NCBI RefSeq assembly: GCF_014138625.1
Contig: NZ_JACJHY010000026.1
Span: 1 to 64,000, forward strand
Direction of reading: 5' to 3'
Source: Aminobacter ciceronei
GTDB lineage: Bacteria > Pseudomonadota > Alphaproteobacteria > Rhizobiales > Rhizobiaceae
DNA: 64,000 nucleotides
The notes under the pieces were generated by a model. That model saw only the letters and a program-made list of their open reading frames with translations. It was not told the origin of the DNA and did no database searches. Made by a program: the position numbers and the translations under genes. Positions 45,652 to 56,314 of the stretch are shown here, piece after piece. The stretch's first letter is position 1, and every line of letters starts with the position of its first letter.

Positions 45652-47307
45652 CTAGCTTATCTCGGCCCTGGCCCGTGGTCGGGTGTCGTTGCGCTCATAT
45701 GTGAAAATCGCCGGTGGCAGCGGGTCGCGGTTGCGGATGATGTCGGCGCCTTTCTCACCCATCATGACAGTCGGGCCATTGGTGTTGCAGGAGGGCACGC
45801 GCGGCATGACCGAGCTGTCGCAGACACGCAAGCCCTCCATGCCATGTACCTTGAGCTCAAGGTCGACGACAGCCATATCGTCGGTGCCCATCTTGCAGGT
45901 GCCGACAGGGTGATGGTCTGTCTTGGCGTTGGCGCAGCCATAGTCGAACAGCTGTTCCTCGGACACCTTGTCCGGTCCGGGCAGCCGCTCGGCCAGCACG
46001 AACGGCTTGAGCGCTGCCTGCTGCATGATCTCGCGTGCAACCCTGAGACCTTCGATCGACATCTTGCGGTCGTGCGGATCGGCCCAGTAATTGGGGTCGA
46101 TCAGCGGAGCCGCCGCCGGGTCGCTGGACGCGAGCCGCACCGTGCCGCGCGAGCGCGGATGCAGATAGGCGGAGTTGAGCGTCACGCCGGCGTTCTTGAG
46201 CCTGGCGACGCCGGCCTCGATGCCCGAACCAAGGCCGAGATGGAACTGGATGTCCGGCGAACGCGCGTCGGGATCGGCGTACCAGAAGCCACCCGTTTCA
46301 AAGAGGCTTGACGTCACCGGCCCGGTGCGGAACAGCACATATTGCAGTCCTGCCCACAGCGTCCGATGCAGCTTGGCGACGTTGTCGTAAGTGTGATCGC
46401 CGGTACATTCGGAAATGACGAACAGGTCGAGATGGTCCTGCATGTTTTCGCCGACACCCTTGAGGTCGTGGACGACAGGCACACCGACGCTCTTCAGGTG
46501 ATCGGCCGGGCCGATGCCCGACTGCAGCAGAAGCTTGGGCGAGCCGATGGCCCCGGAGGAAACCAGCACCTCGCGCTCGGCGCGGATGATTTCGCTGCCA
46601 TTGCCGCTCGCGACCTCGACACCGACAGCCCTGCCCTTCTCGACCACGATGCGCGTTACCCGTGCGCCGAGCCGGACGGTCAGGTTGCGCCTGTCCTTGA
46701 TCGGGGCGAGATAGGCCATCGAGGCCGACGAGCGCCGCTTGTTGCGCTGGGTCAATTGATAGAAGCCGACGCCGGCCTGCTGTTTGCCATTGAAGTCGTG
46801 ATTGTAGGGAATGCCGAGCTCCTGGCCGGCGCGGATATAGGCATCGCAGATCGGCAGGGCAGCCGACGGCATCGACACGCCGAGTGGCCCGCCATAGCCA
46901 TGATAATCGTCGGCGAAACGCTGGTTGTCTTCCGAGCGCTTGAAATAGGGCAACACCGAGCGGTAGTCCCAGCCGGTGCAGCCGTCCTCGCTTGCCCACA
47001 GATCATAGTCTGCGGCGTTGCCGCGCGTGTAGAGCTGGGCGTTGATGCTGGAGCCGCCGCCGATCACCTTGGCCTGGGTGTAGCGCAAGACGCGGCCTTT
47101 CATGTGCTTCTGCGGCACGGTTTCCCAGCCCCAGCTGGCCACGCCCTTGGTCATCTTGGCAAAGCCCGCCGGCATGTGGAACAGCGGGTTCCAGTCGCCG
47201 CCGCCGGCCTCAAGTAACAGTACGCGCACATCGGAATCTTCGCTCAACCGGTTGGCCAGCACGCAACCGGCTGGACCCGCACCTGTGATGATGTAGTCGT
47301 AAGTCAT
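45652..47307 (-). CDS. GMC-family flavin oxidoreductase (choline/alcohol dehydrogenase-like)
   Basis: 551 aa. FAD motif [16 protein letters not shown] at the N-terminus, the GMC signature [11 protein letters not shown] and [10 protein letters not shown], and the catalytic-region [10 protein letters not shown] near the C-terminus. It would oxidise a primary or secondary alcohol to aldehyde or ketone, passing electrons to the respiratory chain or O2. Last gene of the leftward cluster; ATG 47307 begins 9 bases after the SDR stop codon. Substrate unknown; the aldehyde dehydrogenase of the same cluster could take the product. Confidence 0.9.
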   Translation of the reverse strand: MTYDYIITGAGPAGCVLANRLSEDSDVRVLLLEAGGGDWNPLFHMPAGFAKMTKGVASWGWETVPQKHMKGRVLRYTQAKVIGGGSSINAQLYTRGNAADYDLWASEDGCTGWDYRSVLPYFKRSEDNQRFADDYHGYGGPLGVSMPSAALPICDAYIRAGQELGIPYNHDFNGKQQAGVGFYQLTQRNKRRSSASMAYLAPIKDRRNLTVRLGARVTRIVVEKGRAVGVEVASGNGSEIIRAEREVLVSSGAIGSPKLLLQSGIGPADHLKSVGVPVVHDLKGVGENMQDHLDLFVISECTGDHTYDNVAKLHRTLWAGLQYVLFRTGPVTSSLFETGGFWYADPDARSPDIQFHLGLGSGIEAGVARLKNAGVTLNSAYLHPRSRGTVRLASSDPAAAPLIDPNYWADPHDRKMSIEGLRVAREIMQQAALKPFVLAERLPGPDKVSEEQLFDYGCANAKTDHHPVGTCKMGTDDMAVVDLELKVHGMEGLRVCDSSVMPRVPSCNTNGPTVMMGEKGADIIRNRDPLPPAIFTYERNDTRPRARAEIS

Positions 47308-47315
47308 CTCTGATC

Positions 47316-48092
47316 TCAAAGTCGCGCGACCGACAGCGCACCGTCAGCCCTGATGATGGAGCCGGTGGCAAAGCCGAAGCCGCCGCTGGCGAGTGCCGCC
47401 GCGATGCGGCCGATGTCGTTCGGCTCGCCCCAGCGTTTGACCGGCACGAGGCCGTCAGCGATGAGCCGGTCGTATTTCTCCGAGACTTTCGCCGTCATTT
47501 CGGAGCGGATGATTCCGGGCCGGATTTCGAACACGTCGATGCCGGTGCCGGCGAGCCGCAGCGTCAGCCCTTGGGTGAATGCGGCAAGCCCGGCCTTCGA
47601 CATGCAGTAGTCGAGCCTGTCGGGCGACGTCATCTCGGCCGAGATCGAGGTGATGTTGATCACCGAGCGCGGATGCAATGTCGGTGGTGCGATGAGCATG
47701 GCCCGCAGCACCGCCTGGGTGAAGAACACCGTGCCGCGCAGATTGACCGCCATGATGGCGTTGAAATTCTCGGGCGTCATCTCGAGGAAATCGCCGCGCA
47801 CCCCGGACGCGACACCGGCATTGTTGACCAGGCAGTCGATCTGCCCGAAATGCCCGACGATCCTGTCGACCGTGCCGGCATGGCCGTCGAGGTCGGCAAG
47901 GTCGGAGGCGAGGAACAGCACGCGCGCACCGTGTTTCTCCAGCCCCGATACCGCCTCTGCCGAGGCAACGTCTTCCTCGCGATCGGTGATGGCGAGGTCG
48001 AAGCCCGCCCTGGCAAGCGCTTCGGCAACGGCAAGGCCGATGCCGCGCCGCGCGCCGGTCACCAGTGCCACCGGTTTTGCCGCCACTTTCAT
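47316..48092 (-). CDS. Short-chain dehydrogenase/reductase
   Basis: 258 aa classical SDR. Cofactor motif TGARRGIG (12-19), NNAG, a catalytic Ser in INITSIS, and Tyr162/Lys166 in DYCMSK. It would interconvert a hydroxyl and a keto group with NAD(P). AAGGA precedes the ATG, and the first bases overlap the 3' end of the next GMC gene (stop at 48089), so the two are coupled. It is placed between two GMC oxidoreductases, which suggests a common polyol-like substrate. Confidence 0.9.
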   Translation of the reverse strand: MKVAAKPVALVTGARRGIGLAVAEALARAGFDLAITDREEDVASAEAVSGLEKHGARVLFLASDLADLDGHAGTVDRIVGHFGQIDCLVNNAGVASGVRGDFLEMTPENFNAIMAVNLRGTVFFTQAVLRAMLIAPPTLHPRSVINITSISAEMTSPDRLDYCMSKAGLAAFTQGLTLRLAGTGIDVFEIRPGIIRSEMTAKVSEKYDRLIADGLVPVKRWGEPNDIGRIAAALASGGFGFATGSIIRADGALSVARL

Positions 48093-49594
48093 GCCGCCAG
48101 ATCCTTTTCAGCGATGTGGTCGGCAACCCGCAGCGCCTGCGCCGCGATCGTCAGCGCCGGATTGACCGCCGCCGATGTCGGCAGGAAGCTCGCATCGACC
48201 ACGAACAGGTTCGGATGGTCGAAGGCGCGGCAGAAGACGTCGAGCGGGGCGTCCTTGGGGTCGCTGCCTATCCTTACCGTGCCGCACTGGTGCGACGGCG
48301 TGCGCTTGTCGAAGGCGCGTGAGACGACGACCGGGAAACCTGCGCTGCGCAGCACCTGCTTGAGCTTGGCTACCAGCCGCTCATGCGCCTGCCAGTTGCT
48401 GCGCACCCATTTCAGCACGATGCGGTCGCCATCGACCATGACCCGGCTTTCCGGCGACGGCAGGTCCTCGCTCATGGCGTAGAAGTCGATCGAATGCGCC
48501 GTCGTCAGATTCAACAGCCACTCCGGCACGGCGGGCATCGCGCCCTTCAGGATGGTGCCCGAGATGCGCCCGAGCAGCTGGACGTTGCCCAGTGGCGGCC
48601 CGCCCTCGCCGTCGGAGAGATAGAAATCGTTGAAGCCGAAGGTCTTCTGGTAAACCGAGTCATTGCGGAACCAGGGGCTCATGGCGATGACAGCCGTCGA
48701 ATTGTGGTTCATGAAGTTGCGGCCGACCTGATCGGAGCGGTTGGCGAGGCCGCTGGGGTTGCTGTCGTTGGCCGAGCGCAGCAGAAGCACCGCCGATTGC
48801 ACAGCCCCTGCCGACAGGATCGCCAGCTTCGGTCGCAGCACTGTTGCCTCGCCATTGCGCAGGTAATGAACCGCAACGATCCGCCCGTCGGCGGCCGCCT
48901 CCAGATGCGTCACACGCGAGCCGGTCTGCAGCTTGACGTTCTCATGCTTCAGCGCCGCGGCCAGCGCCGTCGTCTCGGCATCCATCTTGCCGTCGAAGCT
49001 GTTGGGGTGGGCGTCCCACGGCGTCTTGCCCTTGGCCAGCCAGCGCTCGATATCGACACCGAGCGGCAGCGAAAAGGGATGCATGCCGTTGGCCTTGAGG
49101 CGTGCCCGCACCTTCGAGATCGCGGGCTCGTCGGCAACGGGCTTCAAGCCATAGGGCTGCGAATGCACGGGCTCTGTCGGGTCTTCGCCGAGCGTACCGC
49201 GCACCTGATAAAGCTCTTCGGCCCTGCCGTACCACGGCTCCAGGTCTTCATAGGCAATCGGCCATGCCGGCGACACACCGTCGAGATGCTGCATCTCGTC
49301 AAAGTCCTCGCGGCGGTAGCGTGTCAGCACGGCGCCGTAGAACTTCGAATTGCCGCCGACATTGTAATAGTTGCCTGGATTGAAGCCGGTACCGTCGGCC
49401 TCATACCAGGTCTCGTCAGGGCGGAAATGCCCGCGCTGGAAGATGGCGCGCTGGTCGCGGTTCTCCGGCCGGTCGGCGATATGGCCACCAGCCTCGAGCA
49501 CGAGAATCTCCGCGCCGGTCGCGGCGAGCCCTGCAGCAACAGTGGCGCCGCCGACACCCGAGCCGATGATGACGATGTCAGGCTGTCCGGACAT
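48089..49594 (-). CDS. GMC-family oxidoreductase (glucoside/pyranose dehydrogenase-like)
   Basis: 501 aa. The FAD motif GSGVGGATVAAGL follows the start DIVIIGSG; HQCGTVRIG near the C-terminus corresponds to the GMC_oxred_C active-site His. It differs clearly from the other GMC protein of the cluster and is closer in type to sugar dehydrogenase large subunits (gluconate/glucoside dehydrogenases). ATG 49594 overlaps the stop of the ABC ATPase gene by ATGA, so the gene is coupled to the sugar importer. Confidence 0.85.
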   Translation of the reverse strand: MSGQPDIVIIGSGVGGATVAAGLAATGAEILVLEAGGHIADRPENRDQRAIFQRGHFRPDETWYEADGTGFNPGNYYNVGGNSKFYGAVLTRYRREDFDEMQHLDGVSPAWPIAYEDLEPWYGRAEELYQVRGTLGEDPTEPVHSQPYGLKPVADEPAISKVRARLKANGMHPFSLPLGVDIERWLAKGKTPWDAHPNSFDGKMDAETTALAAALKHENVKLQTGSRVTHLEAAADGRIVAVHYLRNGEATVLRPKLAILSAGAVQSAVLLLRSANDSNPSGLANRSDQVGRNFMNHNSTAVIAMSPWFRNDSVYQKTFGFNDFYLSDGEGGPPLGNVQLLGRISGTILKGAMPAVPEWLLNLTTAHSIDFYAMSEDLPSPESRVMVDGDRIVLKWVRSNWQAHERLVAKLKQVLRSAGFPVVVSRAFDKRTPSHQCGTVRIGSDPKDAPLDVFCRAFDHPNLFVVDASFLPTSAAVNPALTIAAQALRVADHIAEKDLAA

Positions 49595-49595
49595 G

Positions 49596-50711
<1,116 letters not shown>

Positions 50712-50715
50712 GGGC

Positions 50716-51597
50716 TTACCCCTTGACCGCGCCGGCCATCAGGCCGCGCACGAAATAGCGTCCGGAGACGATGTAGACGATGAGGGTGGGCAGGGCGGCG
50801 AGGATCGCGCCGGCGAAATGCACGTTGTATTCCTTCACGCCGGTGGACGAGTTGACGAGGTTGTTGAGCGCTACCGTCAGCGGGATCGAGTTGAAGCCCG
50901 AAAACGACGAGCCGAACAGGAAGTCGTTCCAGATGTTGGTGAACTGCCAGATGACGGTGACGACGATGATCGGACCCGACGACGGCAAAAGGATGCGCCG
51001 AAAGATCTGGAAGAAGCTCGCGCCGTCGATCTGTGCTGCCCGCACCAGTTCGGTCGGGAACGCCTCGTAATAGTTGCGGAAGAACAGCGTGGTGAAGCCG
51101 AGGCCGTAAATGGCGTGGATCAGCACAAGGCCGGTGATGGTGCCGGCAAGGCCGGTCAGGCCGAGGATGCGCGCCGACGGGATCAGCACGATCTGGAACG
51201 GAATGAAGCAGGCAAGCAGCATCAGGCCGAAGACGATGTTATCGCCCTTGAAGCGCCATTTGGTCAGCACATAGCCGTTGAGCGCTCCGAGGATGGTCGA
51301 CAGCGCCACCGCCGGAACCACCATCATCACCGAGTTCAGGAAATAGGGTTTCAGCCCCGTCGGCGAGACGCCGATCTGCGCAGTCGACCAGGCGGACAGC
51401 CAGGGCGCTATCGTCCATTGCTGCGGCAGCGCCAGCATGTTGCCCTGGCGGATCTCGTCCAGCGGCTTCAGCGAATTGACGACCATCACATAGAGCGGCA
51501 GCAGGTAGTAGACCGCAAACAGGATGAGAACGGCATAGATCAGCGCACGGGCGAAGATGCCGTTACGGGTTGCGACGTCCTGGGAGGCGGCACTCAT
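50716..51597 (-). CDS. Sugar ABC transporter permease (MalG type)
   Basis: 293 aa, six membrane segments, with the EAA coupling loop visible as YYEAFPTELVRAAQIDGASF. Partner of the MalF-type permease whose 3' end overlaps its start by 4 bases. Together with the ATPase and binding protein it forms a complete carbohydrate importer of the CUT1 class. Confidence 0.93.
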   Translation of the reverse strand: MSAASQDVATRNGIFARALIYAVLILFAVYYLLPLYVMVVNSLKPLDEIRQGNMLALPQQWTIAPWLSAWSTAQIGVSPTGLKPYFLNSVMMVVPAVALSTILGALNGYVLTKWRFKGDNIVFGLMLLACFIPFQIVLIPSARILGLTGLAGTITGLVLIHAIYGLGFTTLFFRNYYEAFPTELVRAAQIDGASFFQIFRRILLPSSGPIIVVTVIWQFTNIWNDFLFGSSFSGFNSIPLTVALNNLVNSSTGVKEYNVHFAGAILAALPTLIVYIVSGRYFVRGLMAGAVKG

Positions 51598-52511
51598 TTC
51601 TTCTTCCCCCCGAGTTCGGAGTAGAGGTAGGGCACGATGATGGCGAAGATCATCATCATCATGATGATCGCGGACGCAGCACCCATGCCCATTTCATTGC
51701 GGCCAAAGGTGAACTTCTGCATGAACAGCGCCGGCGTCCAGGTCGCAGTCCCCGGTCCGCCGTCGGTCATCGCCACCACAAGGTCGTAAGACTTGATGGC
51801 GAGGTGGGCGAGCACCACGAAGGCCGACAGGAACACCGGCCGCATCAGTGGAATGATGATCCGGCGATAGATGGTGAGCGTCGAGGCGCCGTCGATCTGG
51901 GCGGCCTTGATGATTTCGTTGTCGACGCCGCGCAGGCCGGCGAGGAACATCGCCATGACGAAGCCCGACGATTGCCACACCGCAGCGATGACGATGGTGT
52001 AGATCGCCATCTGGCCTTCCTTGATCCAGCGGAACGAGAAGCTTTCCCAACCCCATGACTGCATCACGTGCTCGAGGCCGATGCCGGGGTCGAGAAACCA
52101 CTTCCAGGCGACGCCGGTGACGATGAATGACAGCGCCATCGGGTAGAGATAGATCGGGCGCAGCACGCCCTCGCCGCGGATTTTCTGGTCGAGGAAGATC
52201 GCCAGCGCCAGCCCGATGAAACTGCAGATGACGATATACAGCACCGAGAAGATCGCAAGGTTCTTCAGCGCCGTGATCCAGTTGGGATGGTTGAACAGCC
52301 TGACATAGTTGTTCAGGCCGACCCAGGTCGAGAAATCGGGCAAAAGCTTCGAGCCCGAGAACGACAGGAAGGCCGTGAAGACGATGAAGCCGTAGACGAA
52401 GATCAGGATCAACGCGAAGCTCGGCGCCAGCACGATCTTCGGCAGCAGGTCCTGCAACGTCGCGCGCGGGTTCGTCACCGCGCGGGGTGCGGTCGTGGTG
52501 AGATCGGCCAT
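51594..52511 (-). CDS. Sugar ABC transporter permease (MalF type)
   Basis: 305 aa, six membrane segments, coupling loop GLRGVDNEIIKAAQIDGAST. CUT1 importer subunit. It lies 164 bases downstream of the binding-protein gene; that gap holds two strong stem-loops that may protect the binding-protein mRNA and lower permease synthesis. Confidence 0.93.
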   Translation of the reverse strand: MADLTTTAPRAVTNPRATLQDLLPKIVLAPSFALILIFVYGFIVFTAFLSFSGSKLLPDFSTWVGLNNYVRLFNHPNWITALKNLAIFSVLYIVICSFIGLALAIFLDQKIRGEGVLRPIYLYPMALSFIVTGVAWKWFLDPGIGLEHVMQSWGWESFSFRWIKEGQMAIYTIVIAAVWQSSGFVMAMFLAGLRGVDNEIIKAAQIDGASTLTIYRRIIIPLMRPVFLSAFVVLAHLAIKSYDLVVAMTDGGPGTATWTPALFMQKFTFGRNEMGMGAASAIIMMMMIFAIIVPYLYSELGGKKK

Positions 52512-52543
52512 GGGGTCCAGCCTCTGGGTTGTCAGGTCAGGAT

Positions 52544-52567
52544 GTGCCCCGACCGAAGCCGGGGCAC
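52544..52567 (-). repeat. Stem-loop between binding-protein and permease genes
   Basis: GTGCCCC (52544-52550) pairs with GGGGCAC (52561-52567) around a 10-base loop, in the transcribed spacer of the sugar importer operon. Confidence 0.55.
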
Positions 52568-52630
52568 GAAGTTCGGTGAAGGGCCTGCCGTGGCCCCGCT
52601 GCTACGCAGCTCCCAGGCGTTCGCCGCCTG

Positions 52631-52653
52631 CCATCGTGCCACCGGCACGATGG
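52631..52653 (-). repeat. Interspersed palindrome, copy 1
   Basis: CCATCGTGCC-ACC-GGCACGATGG, a 10-bp perfect stem. Flanks (GCGTTCGCCGCCTGCC on the left, GCTGCGC and CTCACCC on the right) recur at 62.1 kb, where two stem base pairs differ but pairing is kept. Confidence 0.7.
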
Positions 52654-52675
52654 ATTTGCTGCGCATACCGGCGTC

Positions 52676-53929
52676 TCACCCCTTGGCGGCGGCAACCGCT
52701 TCGGCCAGCGCCTGGGCGGCGGCCTTGGAGTCGAGTTCGCCGTTGAAGTGACGGGTAACGACGTCGTAGAGCGCGTTCTTCACCGCGGCCGGTGCGGCAT
52801 AACCATGTGCCATCGAGCCGAACAGCTTGCCACCGGAGCTGGCTTCGGCCAGGTCCTTGATGCCCTTCTTACCGCAATCGTCAAAGGCGGTGTCAGGCAC
52901 GTCGGTGCGTGCCGGCACCGAGCCCTTGACCACGTTGAACGACGACTGGAAGGCCGGATCCTCGATGTCGGCAGCCATCTGCAGCTGCGCCTTCTTCTTG
53001 TCGTCGCCAACCTTGAACATCATGAACATGTCAGAGTTGAAGGTGACGGCGCCCTGCGTCCCGGGGAAGCGGATGCAGACGAAGTCGGTGCCCGGCTTCT
53101 GGCCGGCCTTGAGGAACTCACCCTTGGCCCAGTCACCCATCATCTGCATGCCGGCCTTGCCCTCGATGACCATGGCCGAGGCAAGATTCCAGTCGCGGCC
53201 AGAGAAGTCCTTGTCGACATAGGTCTTGAGCTTGGCCATGCGGTCGAAGGCTTCGACCATCTTGTCGCCGCCAAGTGCGGCCGGATCGAGATCGATCATC
53301 GACGACTTGTAGAAGTCGGTGCCGAGCGACAGCACGACGGCGTCGAAGATGGTCGCATCCTGCCAGGCCTGGCCGCCATGGCCGAGCGGGGTGATGCCGT
53401 TGGCCTGCATCTTGTCGAGCACCGCGACCAGCTCGTCCCAGGTCTCGGGCGCCTTGCCGCCGGCAGCGTCGAGCGCCTTTTTGGAGATCCAGACCCAGTT
53501 GGTCGAGTGCACGTTGACAGGTGCTGCAATCCACTTGCCGTCATGCTTGGCGAAGTTCTGCAGTGCGGCCGGAACGACCTTGTCCCAGCCTTCCTTGTCG
53601 GCCACTTCGCCGAGATCGCCGACGACGCCCTGGTTGGCCCAGTCGGTGATGTCGAAGCCAAGCGCCTGCACGGCGGTGGGCGGATCGCCTGCGGTGACAC
53701 GGGCGCGCAGCGCGGTCATCGCCGCTTCGCCGCCGCCGCCGGCAACCGGCATGTCTTTCCAGGTCACGCCCTGGCCTTCCAGGTTCTTCTTCAGCACGTC
53801 GAGTGCTGCTGCCTCACCGCCTGACGTCCACCAGTGCAGAACTTCGACGCTTTCCTCGGCCTGTGCCATCGGCATAGGCGCGGCAAACAGTGCCGCCACG
53901 GCTGCCGTACTCATCAAAAACTTACGCAT
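52676..53929 (-). CDS. Sugar ABC transporter substrate-binding protein
   Basis: 417 aa. Signal peptide to AQAEE (about residue 24), then [16 protein letters not shown], the start of the glucose/mannose GtsA-like group of CUT1 binding proteins (SBP_bac_1). It captures a carbohydrate in the periplasm. GGAGG lies 8 bases before the ATG. An 85-base gap separates it from the aldehyde dehydrogenase gene upstream, and stem-loops follow it. The GtsA resemblance suggests a monosaccharide but does not prove it. Confidence 0.92.
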   Translation of the reverse strand: MRKFLMSTAAVAALFAAPMPMAQAEESVEVLHWWTSGGEAAALDVLKKNLEGQGVTWKDMPVAGGGGEAAMTALRARVTAGDPPTAVQALGFDITDWANQGVVGDLGEVADKEGWDKVVPAALQNFAKHDGKWIAAPVNVHSTNWVWISKKALDAAGGKAPETWDELVAVLDKMQANGITPLGHGGQAWQDATIFDAVVLSLGTDFYKSSMIDLDPAALGGDKMVEAFDRMAKLKTYVDKDFSGRDWNLASAMVIEGKAGMQMMGDWAKGEFLKAGQKPGTDFVCIRFPGTQGAVTFNSDMFMMFKVGDDKKKAQLQMAADIEDPAFQSSFNVVKGSVPARTDVPDTAFDDCGKKGIKDLAEASSGGKLFGSMAHGYAAPAAVKNALYDVVTRHFNGELDSKAAAQALAEAVAAAKG

Positions 53930-54014
53930 TCCAGTTCCTCCCGGGTTGCAAGTTCCTCACGCGTCATTGCGTGTCATAAAATCCCTTCGGCCCCGCCTCT
54001 GGGAATTCCTCCGT

Positions 54015-55535
54015 TCAGCCGCGCGCCTCCTTCGGCATCCAATGGCCGGTGCGCGGTCCGATATGCATGTTGAGCGTCTTGGTTTCGGTGTAATCCTCGA
54101 CCGCATGGCGGCCGAGCTCGCGGCCGATGCCCGATTGGCGGTAGCCGCCGAAGGGCAGCTCCGAGGCGCCGTCCATGAAGGTATTCATCCAGACGGTACC
54201 GGCACGGACTCTACGGCCGACTGTCAGGCAGGTGTCGAAGTCGCGGCTCCAGACGCCTGCCGACAGACCATAGTCGATCGAATTGGCGATACGGATCGCC
54301 TCGTCAGTGGTCTCGAAGGCAAGCACCGAAAGCACCGGTCCGAACACCTCCTCTTTCGCCACCGCCATGTCGGGGGCGACCGACGACAGGATCGTCGGCT
54401 CCATGAACTGGCCGAGGCCGAGATCAGCGGCAGACCCGCCGACAGCAACCCTCGCACCGTTCTCGCTCGCACCTTTCACGTAACCAACGATCTTCGCAAG
54501 ATGCTGCGGCGTGATGATAGCACCAACCTGCGTCGATGGGTCGAGCGGATCGCCGACCTTGACCTTGGCCGACAGAGCGGCAACGCGGCTGGTCACCTCG
54601 TCGGCGACGTCGCGATGCACGATCAGGCGGGAGCCGGCATTGCAGCACTCGCCGGCGTTGAAATAGGCGCCGAAGACGGCCGCATCGACGAAGTCATCGA
54701 GATTGGCATCAGGGAAGACGATCTGCGGGTTCTTGCCGCCGAGCTCCAGTGACACTTTCTTCAACGTTTGCGCGGCGTTGGCCATGGTCAGCTTGCCGAT
54801 ACCGGTCGAGCCGGTGAACGACACCATGTCAATGTCGGGGTGGCTGGTCAGCGGCGCACCAGCCTCCGGCCCGGTTCCGACGATGATGTTGACCACGCCC
54901 TGGGGGACCCCTGCCGCCTCCAGAATCTCGCCGAGTACCAGCGTCGAGCCTGACGTCAACTCCGACGGCTTGACCACTGCCGTACAGCCGGCGGCCAGCG
55001 CAAAAGGCAACTTCTGGCTGACGATCAGGAACGGGAAATTCCACGGCGTGATGATCGACACGACGCCGATCGCCTCGCGCAGGACCACGCCCAGCGTGCC
55101 GTCGCCCAGCGTGTTGTAGCTCTCGCCATGCAGGTCCCGCGCAAGTGCTGCCGCATAGCGCCAGATGTCGGCGGCACCGCCAAGTTCGCCCTTGGCCTGG
55201 GAGATCGGCTTGCCTGACTCGATACAATCGAGGAAGGCGAGTTCATCGGCACGCGCGTCAATGATGTCGGCGGCCCTGAGCAGGATGCGCGAGCGCTCGG
55301 CGCCGGTCATGCGCGGCCAATGTCCGTCGTCGAACGCCTTGCGTGCCGAGGCAATGGCGCGGTTCGCATCGATAGCGGTCGCGGCCTCGTAGCGGCTGAC
55401 AACGGCGCCATGGCCGGGGCTGGCGCGCTCGATGGCCTTGCCTTCGGCGCCGGCGGTCCATTTGCCGTCGATCAGCATCTTGAACTCGCGGACCTTGAAG
55501 CCGTCGAGCGGCTTGGGACGCATCAGGACCGTCAT
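54015..55535 (-). CDS. Aldehyde dehydrogenase (NAD(P)+)
   Basis: 506 aa. Catalytic cysteine in GECCNAGSRL, general base Glu in LELGGKNP, and the oxyanion Asn in IITPWNFPF. It oxidises an aldehyde to the acid in the cytoplasm. The start at 55535 forms TGATG with the stop of the enoyl-CoA hydratase gene and has GGAG 7 bases upstream; an ATG six bases earlier is an alternative. In this cluster its acid product would be the substrate of the CoA-transferase. Confidence 0.92.
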   Translation of the reverse strand: MTVLMRPKPLDGFKVREFKMLIDGKWTAGAEGKAIERASPGHGAVVSRYEAATAIDANRAIASARKAFDDGHWPRMTGAERSRILLRAADIIDARADELAFLDCIESGKPISQAKGELGGAADIWRYAAALARDLHGESYNTLGDGTLGVVLREAIGVVSIITPWNFPFLIVSQKLPFALAAGCTAVVKPSELTSGSTLVLGEILEAAGVPQGVVNIIVGTGPEAGAPLTSHPDIDMVSFTGSTGIGKLTMANAAQTLKKVSLELGGKNPQIVFPDANLDDFVDAAVFGAYFNAGECCNAGSRLIVHRDVADEVTSRVAALSAKVKVGDPLDPSTQVGAIITPQHLAKIVGYVKGASENGARVAVGGSAADLGLGQFMEPTILSSVAPDMAVAKEEVFGPVLSVLAFETTDEAIRIANSIDYGLSAGVWSRDFDTCLTVGRRVRAGTVWMNTFMDGASELPFGGYRQSGIGRELGRHAVEDYTETKTLNMHIGPRTGHWMPKEARG

Positions 55536-56314
55536 CACCATTCTCCTGCAAATTTGGCGGCACGCTTCTCGCTGAAGGCCGCGACCCCCTCCTTGAGGTC
55601 TCCGGTCTTGGCCACGAGAATCGAGCCCAGCGCCTCGACGGCGGTGCCATTGTCTTCACCATTCGCGGTGGCGATCATCAGTTTTGCGACCTCAACTGCC
55701 GCAGGCCCCCGCGCCGCGACCCGGGCCGCATAGGCGCGCGCCGCAGCCACCGCCGCGCCGGTCTCGACCACATGGTCGACCAGCCCGAGCCCTGCTGCCT
55801 CGTCGGCGGAAAACACCTCGCCGCCCAGCGCCATACGCCTCACCACCTGCGCACCGGCGCGCCTCACCAGACGCTGTGTGCCCGACCAGCCCGGCACCAT
55901 GCCGAGCCCGGTTTCCGGCAGGCCGATCTTCACATGACGCTCGGCAATGCGGATGTCGGCGGCTATCGCCAGCTCCAGTCCGCCGCCCAATGCATGGCCG
56001 TTGATGGCAGCGATCACCGGTACGCGCAGCGTCGCCAGGCGTTCGAACACGCGGTGGCCGAAACGCACCCAGGCATGGCCGAACTCGTTGGGTGTCATTT
56101 CGCCCCAGGCCTTGATGTCGCCGCCGGCCGAAAACGCTTTGCCCTCGCCGGTGAGGATGGCGACGCGGATTTCCGCATTGGCCTCGACCTCGTCGCAGGC
56201 CTGGGACAGCGCCTTCAGCATGTCTATATCGAAGGCGTTGAGCTTGTCCGGCCGGGCCGCCGTGATGATCGCGACAGGACCCTCGAACTCGACCCTGATG
56301 CGCTGGTCAGCCAT
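55535..56314 (-). CDS. Enoyl-CoA hydratase/isomerase family protein
   Basis: 259 aa crotonase fold. The oxyanion-hole segment NGHALGGGLELAIAAD and a Glu in GLPETGLGMVPGWSGTQRL, at the position of the second catalytic Glu of hydratases, are present. It should add water to, or isomerise, a CoA thioester. GGAGG precedes the ATG, which overlaps the CoA-transferase stop. Presence of a crotonase next to a sugar importer is unusual. Confidence 0.9.
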   Translation of the reverse strand: MADQRIRVEFEGPVAIITAARPDKLNAFDIDMLKALSQACDEVEANAEIRVAILTGEGKAFSAGGDIKAWGEMTPNEFGHAWVRFGHRVFERLATLRVPVIAAINGHALGGGLELAIAADIRIAERHVKIGLPETGLGMVPGWSGTQRLVRRAGAQVVRRMALGGEVFSADEAAGLGLVDHVVETGAAVAAARAYAARVAARGPAAVEVAKLMIATANGEDNGTAVEALGSILVAKTGDLKEGVAAFSEKRAAKFAGEW

